NCBI GenBank assembly: GCA_938035945.1
Contig: CALHOU010000026.1
Span: 1-42,557, forward strand
DNA from: an uncultured Granulosicoccaceae bacterium
GTDB taxonomy: Bacteria > Pseudomonadota > Gammaproteobacteria > Granulosicoccales > Granulosicoccaceae
Direction: 5' to 3'
DNA length: 42,557 nt
Part shown: positions 15,514 through 23,208 of the stretch, one piece after another
Position numbering within the stretch: position 1 is the stretch's first letter
Layout of the letters: every line of letters begins with the position of its first letter
Position numbers and translations under genes: made by a program
The notes under the pieces: generated by a model
What the model was told of the DNA's origin: nothing
The model's input: only the letters and a program-made list of their open reading frames with translations
Databases searched by the model: none

Positions 15514-16755
15514 CTATTGATTTTGATATACCCCATACGCAGCATCAACGCCAGCTCCTTGAGGGCATTTAAATCCATTTCGACCTAATACCATTTCCAA
15601 TGAACTTAAACAGCGCAGTACATTTGCTTGACGGCAAACGTAGCCCATTGTACCGATACGCCAAATCTTTCCATCCAACGGGCCGAAAGAAGTGCCTATC
15701 TCAATGCCAAAATCGTTAAGTAGTTCACTTCTGAGCTTGGCACCATTCCCACATTGTTTAGGGATAAAAATACCAGTGACATTGTCCATCAGATTGTCCT
15801 GATCACCAAAGAGCTCTAAGCCCATGGCCTTCAAACCTGCTCGCAGTGCAGTGCTTGTTAAGCGATGACGTGCCTGGCACGCATCTAAGCCTTCTTCTAA
15901 TAAAATACGTGCGCATTCCCGTGCTGCGTAAAGCATGCTGGCTGATTCAGTGTGATGATTAAGTCTTTGTGGACCCCAATAGTCCATAAGCATCGCCAAA
16001 TCAAAATAATTGGATTGAATAATTGGCCCATCGGCATCAACGACGCCTTCCGGACGAATTCCCGCTTCTGTGTGTTTACGATCAAGTACACGTTGCGCCA
16101 CGTCATCACTAAAACTGATCGGAGCTGAGCCGGGAGGACCTGACAGGCACTTTTGCAAACCAGCACTGACGATATCAATTTTCCAATCATCCACCGGTAA
16201 TGCATTCCCACCTAAGCTGGCCGTGGAGTCAACATACAAAAGGCAATCATTCTGCCGACAGATCTCACCTAACTCTTTCAATGGCTGTTTTACCGTGACA
16301 GAAGTATCGCCCTGACTAATGGCAACAATGGATGGCTTGTACTTTTTAACCGCTGCCTCCAGCTCATCAGTTGTAAAAACCTTACCCCATTCGGTTTCAA
16401 TGCTAACGGCGTTAGCCCCGGATCGCATGGCAATCTCTTTTAGCAAATGTCCAAATCGACCAAAAATCGGAGCAAGAACCGTATCTCCAGGCCGAATAAT
16501 GGAAGTCAAGCAGGCCTCTATACCGGCGCGAGCTGTACCGTTAATTAAGAATGTTTGTTTGTTCTGGGTTTGAAACACCTGCCGGTACAACACCTGAACC
16601 TGATCCATATGAGCGGTGAACTGCGGATCGAACTGCCCTTGCAATGGCGTTGCCATTGAGCGCAGTACGCGTGGATACACATCGACAGGCCCAGGCCCCA
16701 TCAACAGGCGAGGATCAGGGTCGAGCTCTTCGAAAATAATTGGAGAATCAGACAC
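15514..16755 (-). CDS. pucG: Class V aminotransferase, probable (S)-ureidoglycine-glyoxylate aminotransferase
   Basis: A 413-residue PLP enzyme of the alanine-glyoxylate aminotransferase type. The start LLMGPGPVDVYPRVLRSM, the catalytic lysine in SAGLQKCLSGPPGS (Lys202) and the Asp in YVDSTASLGG are visible. Its IIQSNYFDLAMLMDYWGP and LNHHTESASMLYAARE match PucG/HpxJ-type enzymes. The adjacent Asn-Tyr (250-251) corresponds to the pair known to distinguish ureidoglycine aminotransferases from ordinary AGXT. The reaction is ureidoglycine + glyoxylate to oxalurate + glycine. It is the last gene of the operon, directly after the allantoate amidohydrolase that would make ureidoglycine and ahead of enzymes consuming oxalurate, which supports the call. 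Start is GTG at 16755 after GAGAAAAC. Confidence 0.85.
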   Translation of the reverse strand: MSDSPIIFEELDPDPRLLMGPGPVDVYPRVLRSMATPLQGQFDPQFTAHMDQVQVLYRQVFQTQNKQTFLINGTARAGIEACLTSIIRPGDTVLAPIFGRFGHLLKEIAMRSGANAVSIETEWGKVFTTDELEAAVKKYKPSIVAISQGDTSVTVKQPLKELGEICRQNDCLLYVDSTASLGGNALPVDDWKIDIVSAGLQKCLSGPPGSAPISFSDDVAQRVLDRKHTEAGIRPEGVVDADGPIIQSNYFDLAMLMDYWGPQRLNHHTESASMLYAARECARILLEEGLDACQARHRLTSTALRAGLKAMGLELFGDQDNLMDNVTGIFIPKQCGNGAKLRSELLNDFGIEIGTSFGPLDGKIWRIGTMGYVCRQANVLRCLSSLEMVLGRNGFKCPQGAGVDAAYGVYQNQ

Positions 16756-16800
16756 GGTAGTTTTCTCGTATATAAATTTATTTTTTTAGCCGTTGTTCGT

Positions 16801-18060
16801 TTAGCGACAAAGATTGACGACACTTTTTAGCAAAATATCAGCACCGGCGATAGCATCTTCCTTCGTTACTGATTCATCCGGATGGTGACTAACACCGCCA
16901 GCGCATCGCACAAACAACATACCCATTTTTGTTATCTCTGCCATAGCAGCCGCATCATGGCCAGCACCACTGGGCAACACCAGCACATCCATGCCAGCAG
17001 AGCGCAAGGCTGATTGCATGCATTGCATAATGTGCGCATCACAACTAACCGATGAAGCCTCGTGCACATGCTCAATGCCTATTTCAATACTACGCCGCTT
17101 ACAAATCGCTGCCATACCCTCAACAACCTGGCCCACACGATCTCGCCGAACCTCATCCTGCGCGGCTCTTAAATCGATAGTAAATTCAACATCACCGGTT
17201 ATAACATTACTAGCGCCCGGCTTTGCCTTTATACGCCCAACTGTACCCACCAGACCATCGTGATTACTACATACGGACTCAACCAGGCTGATGCATTCAG
17301 CTGCAGCAGCCAGCGCATCTTGCCGTAAATTCATGGGCACCGTGCCAGCATGACCTGCCAAGCCAGTTAAAGACACGCTCATTCGATTCGCACCAGCAAT
17401 ACTAGACACGACGCCAACTGGTAATCCTTTTGCCTCCAGCACTGGACCTTGCTCAATGTGAACCTCTAAATACGCGTAGATATCGGCGGGTTTGCGAATC
17501 GCCGATGCCAGGTTATCGACGTTCGAACCAAATTGTTTGAGCGCATCAACAAAGAGAATACCGTCTTCATCACGACGATTTAAAACATCCTTGCTAAAAT
17601 GCCCAGTAATTGCACGACTGCCCAGGTAGGTTGATTGGTACCGAACACCCTCTTCATCGGCAAAACCAATAACCTCCAATGCGTATGGGAGGCGTACTTC
17701 TTGTTCGTTCAAACTCTCAACCACAGCCAAGGCACACAGCACACCGAGCATGCCATCATAACGGCCTGCATTAATCACGGTATCCAAATGTGAACCTAGC
17801 ATTATAGCGGGAGCATTGGTTTGGCTATCGTTCGCTTCGTAGCGGCCAATCACATTACCTATCGCATCTTCTCTGGTATGCATGCCAGCCGCTTTCATCC
17901 ACTGAGCAGCCAAAGTATTTATTTGCTGATGTTCTGAACTGGCGAACCGTCGGCTTAGGTATTGGGTAGACTCTGAGATACTCGCCGCTTCTTGAATGCG
18001 CTGCATAATGCGCTCGGCTGCGCCGGTGGTAAGCGTAAGGTTTTCGGGCATCAATGACAT
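16801..18060 (-). CDS. allC: M20-family amidohydrolase, probable allantoate amidohydrolase
   Basis: A 419-residue zinc-dependent hydrolase of the AllC/hydantoinase-carbamoylase group. Metal ligands and surrounding motifs are intact: GSHLDTV (His91), GRYDGMLG (Asp102), FADEEGVR (Glu136/137), YLEVHIEQGPVLE (His near 195), and HHPDESVT towards the end. GRYDGMLG and HIEQGP are hallmarks of allantoate amidohydrolase and N-carbamoyl-amino-acid hydrolases. Allantoate + water to ureidoglycine + NH3 + CO2 is the likely reaction because the neighbouring aminotransferase and AllFGHK genes handle the following intermediates. A ureidoglycolate or N-carbamoyl amidase activity cannot be excluded by sequence. 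Start ATG at 18060; an alternative Met lies three codons later. Confidence 0.85.
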   Translation of the reverse strand: MSLMPENLTLTTGAAERIMQRIQEAASISESTQYLSRRFASSEHQQINTLAAQWMKAAGMHTREDAIGNVIGRYEANDSQTNAPAIMLGSHLDTVINAGRYDGMLGVLCALAVVESLNEQEVRLPYALEVIGFADEEGVRYQSTYLGSRAITGHFSKDVLNRRDEDGILFVDALKQFGSNVDNLASAIRKPADIYAYLEVHIEQGPVLEAKGLPVGVVSSIAGANRMSVSLTGLAGHAGTVPMNLRQDALAAAAECISLVESVCSNHDGLVGTVGRIKAKPGASNVITGDVEFTIDLRAAQDEVRRDRVGQVVEGMAAICKRRSIEIGIEHVHEASSVSCDAHIMQCMQSALRSAGMDVLVLPSGAGHDAAAMAEITKMGMLFVRCAGGVSHHPDESVTKEDAIAGADILLKSVVNLCR

Positions 18061-18167
18061 TTTTATTGGGCAAAAAACTGAGATGTTGACAGTGTAACCC
18101 AGTCACGCAAATTGAATGGCCGCAGCCGCACCATTTGCAGCTAATGGGTCGGAGGACCAGCCGATAT

Positions 18168-19112
18168 TCACCTGTTTTCAGGTCTTGTCAAGGCTTGTTG
18201 GCACACGACAAAGCCTGTGAGCCAATCCCAACCTGAACAGGCACCAACTGAATCCGCCAATGATTGGACCAGGGATACCTGCGGGACTGGGGTCTCATAG
18301 TAGGCTTTGATCATTTTTTCCATCGGTTCACTGAGTTCACCTCTTGCCGAATGTCTGAGTAGCTCACTTGAAACAAGGGTTGTGGCAGAGGCCAATTCGA
18401 ATTCAATGGAGCGCCATAAGGCTTGCGCAATGTGCTCCTTTCGATAGACAAACAGGGCTGCAAAAATACCGCAGATGAAATCATCACCCGACGGTGTTAA
18501 CCCAGGCCCTGCACCCAACAGCGGTTTAATCGAATCAGTACGGAAATGAATAGCACAATCATGTTCATCATTAAAGGTACAAGCTTGCGCTATCCTTTGA
18601 AACAAATATGCAATTACTGGAAGGCAACGCACTATCAACATGGCGTCAACTTCCTTTTTGCTCCAGTTACGATCAGCAACTCGATGCAGCACTGGTGCTA
18701 AACCTTCGCCTGGAACCTTTAATGACCGTATCAAGTGATGTTGCGCCGAGTGAAGCTGTGCCAGATTTTTCCCATCTTCAATTTGTTCATGCGCATATAA
18801 AAACGATGACCTAAAGGTGCTGGCATTTGCAAATGACAACCGCGCTTGATCACCAATCCATATTGTTGCCCCCTCACAGCGCACGCTTGCGTCGGCCTGA
18901 ATGGTGTCTGGCAAAGATACGATATTTGCAGAGAATAAACCGGTGATGCTACTCGCTCCGATTTCACGAATACCGATACACAGAAGTTGTGTGCCTAATT
19001 GTAGATAGGCGCTTCGATCAAACACCATCAATACACGGCCGAACTTTATCTCCTGACACGTGCGCTGAAATAGCTCGCCCACGACCGACAGCTTAATCGT
19101 TTTACTTTGCAC
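18168..19112 (-). CDS. allH: DUF2877 protein, AllH-like subunit of oxamate carbamoyltransferase
   Basis: A 314-residue member of DUF2877. The diagnostic glycine-rich motif GAGPGLTPSGDDFICGIFAA is present near residues 208-227, and the N-terminal RVLMVFDRSAYLQLG region is also family-like. In E. coli the homologue is AllH (formerly YlbF). With AllF and AllG it makes the oxamate carbamoyltransferase that converts oxalurate and phosphate to oxamate and carbamoyl phosphate. Here it sits 11 bp after the carbamate kinase gene and in the same operon as AllF and AllG homologues, though the gene order differs from E. coli. Start is GTG at 19112 with only a weak ribosome-binding site. Confidence 0.85.
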   Translation of the reverse strand: MQSKTIKLSVVGELFQRTCQEIKFGRVLMVFDRSAYLQLGTQLLCIGIREIGASSITGLFSANIVSLPDTIQADASVRCEGATIWIGDQARLSFANASTFRSSFLYAHEQIEDGKNLAQLHSAQHHLIRSLKVPGEGLAPVLHRVADRNWSKKEVDAMLIVRCLPVIAYLFQRIAQACTFNDEHDCAIHFRTDSIKPLLGAGPGLTPSGDDFICGIFAALFVYRKEHIAQALWRSIEFELASATTLVSSELLRHSARGELSEPMEKMIKAYYETPVPQVSLVQSLADSVGACSGWDWLTGFVVCQQALTRPENR

Positions 19113-19123
19113 TAAAAAATGAA

Positions 19124-20122
19124 TTAGTCGAAGGCGTTGTCGGTGACGATCTGCGTACCTGCCTCACCAATCAAACCCGCGTGTGCATCATCCAGATGAC
19201 ATATCACCACACGCTGACCACCGCCTTCAATAAAACGTATGGCGGCCTCCACTTTTGGCCCCATGCTGCCTTCCGGGAAATGCCCTTCACGTTTGTATTT
19301 TTTGATATCGTTAATAGAAACCAGACCTAACTGCGCCTCGTTTTCGGTGCCAAAATGAATCGATACATTTTTTACAGCCGTAAGAATCATCATGACCGGA
19401 ATGCCAATCACATTCGCCATGTGAGCCGATGTCATATCTTTATCTATAACCGCTGCTACGCCCTCACGCAATCCACGCGGCTTTCGTATAACCGGGATAC
19501 CACCGCCACCACCCGCTATAACGATAGTGCCTCTACGGGCCAGTACTTGCACTAACGACACGTCGCAAATATGCCTAGGCTTGGGTGATGGGACAACGTG
19601 TCGCCAACCACGACCAGCATCCTCCTTCATTAACCAACCGAGTTCGTTCGATATTTTTTTGGCATCAGCCTCCGTGTAAAAGGCACCAATCGGTTTGGAT
19701 GGATTTTCAAACGCCGGGTCGTCGGCATCCACTTCAACCTGCGTTAATAGCACTGCACAATGCCGATCGTTATCGATATCGCGCAAGGAATTTTCTATCG
19801 CCTGCATTAGTAAATATGCAATCCCCCCCTGACTGTGCGCCACACAAATATCCAATGGCATAGGTGCGACACGATCTCGAGTTAACACCTGTCGCATCAA
19901 GATTTTTCCAACCACCGGACCATTGCCATGGGTGATGATAAGTTCGTTATCCAGGGAGGTTAGCGGCAGCAAGGCTTTGGCTGTACTTTGCGCCATAGCC
20001 GTTTGTTCTGCTGATGTGCCTTCAATGTCTTCTGGGTGCGTGGCGTTACCACCAACGGCAACCAACAATCGTGGCGGTATCTCAAATGGAGGTTGAATGC
20101 TCAATTTGATACACCGATGCAT
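19124..20122 (-). CDS. allK: Catabolic carbamate kinase
   Basis: A 332-residue amino-acid-kinase-fold enzyme. Signature segments are LLVAVGGNA near the start, ITHGNGPVVGKILMRQ for the phosphate site, AHSQGGIAYLLMQA, GGGGGIPVIRKP, and the C-terminal EGHFPEGSMGPKVEAAIRF. It transfers phosphate from carbamoyl phosphate to ADP, giving ATP, CO2 and NH3. In this operon it would use the carbamoyl phosphate made by AllFGH, the only ATP-yielding step of the route. The ATG at 20122 overlaps the end of allF by 22 bp. A TTG at 20104 would give a tighter TTGA overlap with the allF stop codon, so the start is not settled. Confidence 0.92.
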   Translation of the reverse strand: MHRCIKLSIQPPFEIPPRLLVAVGGNATHPEDIEGTSAEQTAMAQSTAKALLPLTSLDNELIITHGNGPVVGKILMRQVLTRDRVAPMPLDICVAHSQGGIAYLLMQAIENSLRDIDNDRHCAVLLTQVEVDADDPAFENPSKPIGAFYTEADAKKISNELGWLMKEDAGRGWRHVVPSPKPRHICDVSLVQVLARRGTIVIAGGGGGIPVIRKPRGLREGVAAVIDKDMTSAHMANVIGIPVMMILTAVKNVSIHFGTENEAQLGLVSINDIKKYKREGHFPEGSMGPKVEAAIRFIEGGGQRVVICHLDDAHAGLIGEAGTQIVTDNAFD

Positions 20123-21585
20123 TCAAGAGCTAGCTCTGTTGCCTGCGCGTTGCTTGCCGCAACCGCGATACCTGCTTTGCGTAAAATGGCGATTTGCCTT
20201 GCTCGCTGTTGAGGGTCGTCATCGGTGCCGGTGACGGATGCAATAATGTTGAGATCAGCGCGCGTGTTGTGCACAAGGCTCGACACCAACTGACTGGCCG
20301 GGTCTGCGTGCGCACCAAACCCAATAACCACATCGACTAACAACACGCCGATTGAATCATCTGTAAGCGCAGCCATGACCGCATCGTTTCGAATACTCGG
20401 CTCTATCATTGGGTGAGGTTTACCTTGGGTAAATTCGTCTGCACCTAAATCAATTAGCTGATGCCCAGTATCCAAGTTACCAATTCCTTGCATTGACACA
20501 TTTGAATTTACCGCAAGACCTGCTTGACGAGAGATTACTAATGATTCCGTACACAAGGTGCCGCCACAAAATAGCCCTCGTAGTAGCTTAGCGCGGTTCT
20601 GATTAGATAATACGTTTGACGTTTGCGTTTCGCCAAGTGCCGAAATAGCCAACGCATCACATGCCGCCTCTGTTAATGTATTTGCACGTGAACAGTTACT
20701 TGGTAAGGCATTTTTTTGGTCATCCCCAAGAAAACATATTGTGTAGGTCTTTGTTGAACTCGCAGCTTTAGCTAACACACGGTCAGCAACAGCCGCAGCG
20801 GGCGGTTTGGAAATTAAAACGATATGACGCGTGTTCTTATCTTTTTCTAACGCCTCCATCGCCATCAACGTTGAAACACCACCAACGCGCTCCTGTAAAT
20901 CGCGACCACCCACACCAATCGCTTGTGAAATACCCTTGCCATGCTGACTGATTAAGCAAGACACTTCTTGTATCCCTGTGCCGGATGCACCGATGATACC
21001 GATATCGCCTTGCACCACTTTATTCGCAAACGCAAGCGGAACTCCATTAATAATGGCAGTACCGCAATCAGGCCCCATCACGAGCTTACCCAAACTTTGC
21101 GCTTCTTGTTTTAGCTCGGCTTCCTTTTCAATATCCACATTGTCGCTAAAAATCATCACATGCAAGCCACGCCGCAACGCCTTGCGTGCTTCACTGATAG
21201 CGAATGGTCCTGGAACCGAGATTAACGCAAGGTTGGCATTTGGATTATTTGCTACCGCACTGCGAATACTTTTTGGCCGCCATTGTTCTCCTGCTTTGTT
21301 GCTCGTTGGTGAATCCAGCAATTGGTTTGATTCAGCTAAAGCAGATTGCACACTAGCCTCATCAGCACCTCTTATACCAATGATCAAATCACCTGGTGCC
21401 GCAGCGTTAGCTGAATCATCAAGCAAACCTGCGTTAGACATGATCTCGATGTTAGACGGCGTGCCCATCATCATGGCCGCCTCATCAACACCCGGCATGG
21501 CTGCTAAGGATTTTGAGAAACGCATGAGTGCGACCGAGTCCAGATAGAATTTTTGCCTGACTAAACAGGCGTGATAGTGACTCAT
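20101..21585 (-). CDS. allF: FdrA-like protein, AllF subunit of oxamate carbamoyltransferase, lacking its C-terminal domain
   Basis: A 494-residue protein of the FdrA family, which resembles succinyl-CoA synthetase alpha subunits. The CoA-synthetase-like part shows KLVMGPDCGTAIINGVPLAF, IGIIGASGTGIQEVSCLI and GVGGRDLQERVGGVS. The second domain shows LFCGGTLCTESLVISRQAG, LGADEFTQGKPHPMI and VLLVDVVIGFGAHADPAS. E. coli FdrA (AllF) is about 555 residues and ends in a domain reading INIGL-x2-F near its C-terminus. Here the protein stops before that domain, right after NAQATELALECIG, and a separate small gene at 22837-23085 carries it. The start is the ATG at 21585, which overlaps the allG stop (ATGA). 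The frame stays open further upstream, but that stretch lies inside allG. Confidence 0.9.
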   Translation of the reverse strand: MSHYHACLVRQKFYLDSVALMRFSKSLAAMPGVDEAAMMMGTPSNIEIMSNAGLLDDSANAAAPGDLIIGIRGADEASVQSALAESNQLLDSPTSNKAGEQWRPKSIRSAVANNPNANLALISVPGPFAISEARKALRRGLHVMIFSDNVDIEKEAELKQEAQSLGKLVMGPDCGTAIINGVPLAFANKVVQGDIGIIGASGTGIQEVSCLISQHGKGISQAIGVGGRDLQERVGGVSTLMAMEALEKDKNTRHIVLISKPPAAAVADRVLAKAASSTKTYTICFLGDDQKNALPSNCSRANTLTEAACDALAISALGETQTSNVLSNQNRAKLLRGLFCGGTLCTESLVISRQAGLAVNSNVSMQGIGNLDTGHQLIDLGADEFTQGKPHPMIEPSIRNDAVMAALTDDSIGVLLVDVVIGFGAHADPASQLVSSLVHNTRADLNIIASVTGTDDDPQQRARQIAILRKAGIAVAASNAQATELALECIGVSN

Positions 21586-22835
21586 GCCAGTCCTTCCTTC
21601 GCCGCGAAGGCGCGCAAGGCATCGGTAAAACACTGCATCGGTGCTCGCACGACACCTGCGCCAACTTGCCCAATGCCGGGTTTTTTATGTGCTATGCCAG
21701 TATTTATAGTGGGAGCCAACCCCACCTCCACCACACGACGAATATCGATGCCCGTTGGCACGCCCAGGTAATCCATGCCCGGTATCGTCCACTCTGGATT
21801 TTCTGTACAACAGATTTCAGCCATATCTTTAGTGAACACAGCAGCGTCTGATGCGGCACCTGCGCCAACGAACCCGGCAACCGCTGGCGAAGCACCCATT
21901 GCAAATCCACCCAGACCGATGGTTTCAACAATCGTGGAGTCACCCATATCGGGGTTTGCATCAGCTTCAGTAAAGCCTGGAAAATACAATCCCTCAGGCA
22001 TTTCCACAGGCGCTGTAAACCATTGGTCACCCAACCCACTTACGCGAATGCCAAAGTCTGTGCCATTGCGGGACATTGCCGTAACAACCGTGGAGTGCTC
22101 GATGTTGCGCACAGGGTCCATAATCGATTTGCCAGTCGCCATACCCACATTTAAAAAGAATTGATCGTTACTGCCCATAAACTTCAGACTCTCAGACAAC
22201 AATGTATTGTCTTTGGCAACGGCTGCCATATAGGGTGAAAGCTCTCTGAGCAGCAAACCAGAACACGCCACGTTCCTTTGATGCATTTCGTCACCCATGG
22301 TCAGGCCACGTGCGATCATGTTCTTCAAGGCGATACCACCACTAAGCTTTAGTGCATCCGCCATAAGCGGCGCCAACGCATCTCGAAGCCATGCCAAGCG
22401 TTTTAGTACGCCTTCATCGTTACCACCAAAACGCATAACCTTACCCAAGCCTTCGTTGATGGCACAGTAGGCTTTGTTATTACTTGCTCTATTAACCACG
22501 ACCATGACCGGCTGACTACGTGTCGTCATGCCCGTCATAGGACCAACCGCGTTGTGATGATGGTTGGGCTGAAAATCAAACTCACCAGCCGCCGCTTTCG
22601 CCATCGCATCATCAAGATCGCTCGCCCAACCTTCAAAAACGGCGATGCCTGCGATTGCTCCTTGCATAGGACCACACATACGGTCCCAAGTAATGGGAGG
22701 ACCAGCGTGAAGAATGATTTTGCCGGTGGCTAATTCCGGGATGGCAACCGATGCGGGTACAACATCTACCAGCACGGGGTCGCCGGAAAGCATGATCTCG
22801 ACCGCACGTGCATTCGCTTGTTCGATTTTTTGCAT
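21582..22835 (-). CDS. allG: DUF1116 protein, AllG subunit of oxamate carbamoyltransferase
   Basis: A 417-residue member of DUF1116 (YlbE in E. coli, now AllG). The conserved HAGPPITWDRMCGPMQGAIA segment near residues 43-62, FDFQPNHHHNAVGPMTGMTT, and the glycine-rich MGDSTIVETIGLGGFAMGAS are clear family marks. It is expected to act together with AllF and AllH in the carbamoyl transfer between oxalurate/oxamate and phosphate; which subunit holds the active site is not evident from sequence. It is linked to allF by an ATGA overlap and begins one base after the small FdrA-domain gene ends, so the three are likely made together. Start ATG at 22835. Confidence 0.92.
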   Translation of the reverse strand: MQKIEQANARAVEIMLSGDPVLVDVVPASVAIPELATGKIILHAGPPITWDRMCGPMQGAIAGIAVFEGWASDLDDAMAKAAAGEFDFQPNHHHNAVGPMTGMTTRSQPVMVVVNRASNNKAYCAINEGLGKVMRFGGNDEGVLKRLAWLRDALAPLMADALKLSGGIALKNMIARGLTMGDEMHQRNVACSGLLLRELSPYMAAVAKDNTLLSESLKFMGSNDQFFLNVGMATGKSIMDPVRNIEHSTVVTAMSRNGTDFGIRVSGLGDQWFTAPVEMPEGLYFPGFTEADANPDMGDSTIVETIGLGGFAMGASPAVAGFVGAGAASDAAVFTKDMAEICCTENPEWTIPGMDYLGVPTGIDIRRVVEVGLAPTINTGIAHKKPGIGQVGAGVVRAPMQCFTDALRAFAAKEGLA

Positions 22836-22836
22836 G

Positions 22837-23085
22837 CTAGCTACCTAATTTGGATAATAAGTCAGCCAACTCTGGGTCGCCTTGGGCCGGGGGCCTCCAG
22901 TCCACATGGGTTACGGGAACCTGTTGCGCGGATAGATCAGCGCTAAACCCGTCCAATCCGATCGTGATGACATCGAGTTGTTGCTCAAACAGTGCCTCAG
23001 CACTTTCGTCGACTTTTGGCTTGTTCAAAATACCCTCAATTGCGTTTGTGTTCAGGCCAGAATAAACAATGACTTTAACACGCAC
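22837..23085 (-). CDS. Stand-alone FdrA C-terminal domain protein
   Basis: An 82-residue protein at the head of the purine operon. Its residues 34-82 (LFEQQLDVITIGLDGF, then VTHVDWRPPAQGDPELADLL) line up with the last 50 residues of E. coli FdrA as I recall it, where the equivalent is AVINIGLRSFALELQ followed by VVHYQWSPVAGGNKKLA. The 494-residue FdrA encoded two genes downstream lacks exactly this part. I infer that the domain has become a separate small subunit, moved upstream of allG. Residues 1-33 (RVKVIVYSGLNTNAIEGIL) are an added N-terminus. The start is GTG at 23085 after ACGGGG. Its stop is one base from the allG start, implying coupled translation. Confidence 0.8.
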   Translation of the reverse strand: MRVKVIVYSGLNTNAIEGILNKPKVDESAEALFEQQLDVITIGLDGFSADLSAQQVPVTHVDWRPPAQGDPELADLLSKLGS

Positions 23086-23208
23086 GAACCCCGTGCTAAT
23101 GCCGAGAATGGGCCGTAACCCCGATTAATCGTTTTTTATGACGTTCAAGCGGTTTTGTGGTTACTATGCTGCACATTATTTACCCGATATTGATCAGGCC
23201 AACTCGCA
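23086..23208. promoter_or_regulatory. Divergent promoter region between the all-type operon and hpxW
   Basis: 123 bp separate the GTG start of the leftward seven-gene operon from the ATG of the rightward hpxW-like gene. Both promoters and any shared operator must lie here or inside the flanking genes. I see AT-rich stretches (around 23125-23135 and 23160-23180) but no unambiguous -35/-10 pair or palindrome. No regulator gene is adjacent. Confidence 0.5.

Noticed and set aside
20978-21547. 189-codon rightward frame within allF
   Set aside because: Antisense shadow of a well-supported coding region with conserved motifs on the other strand.
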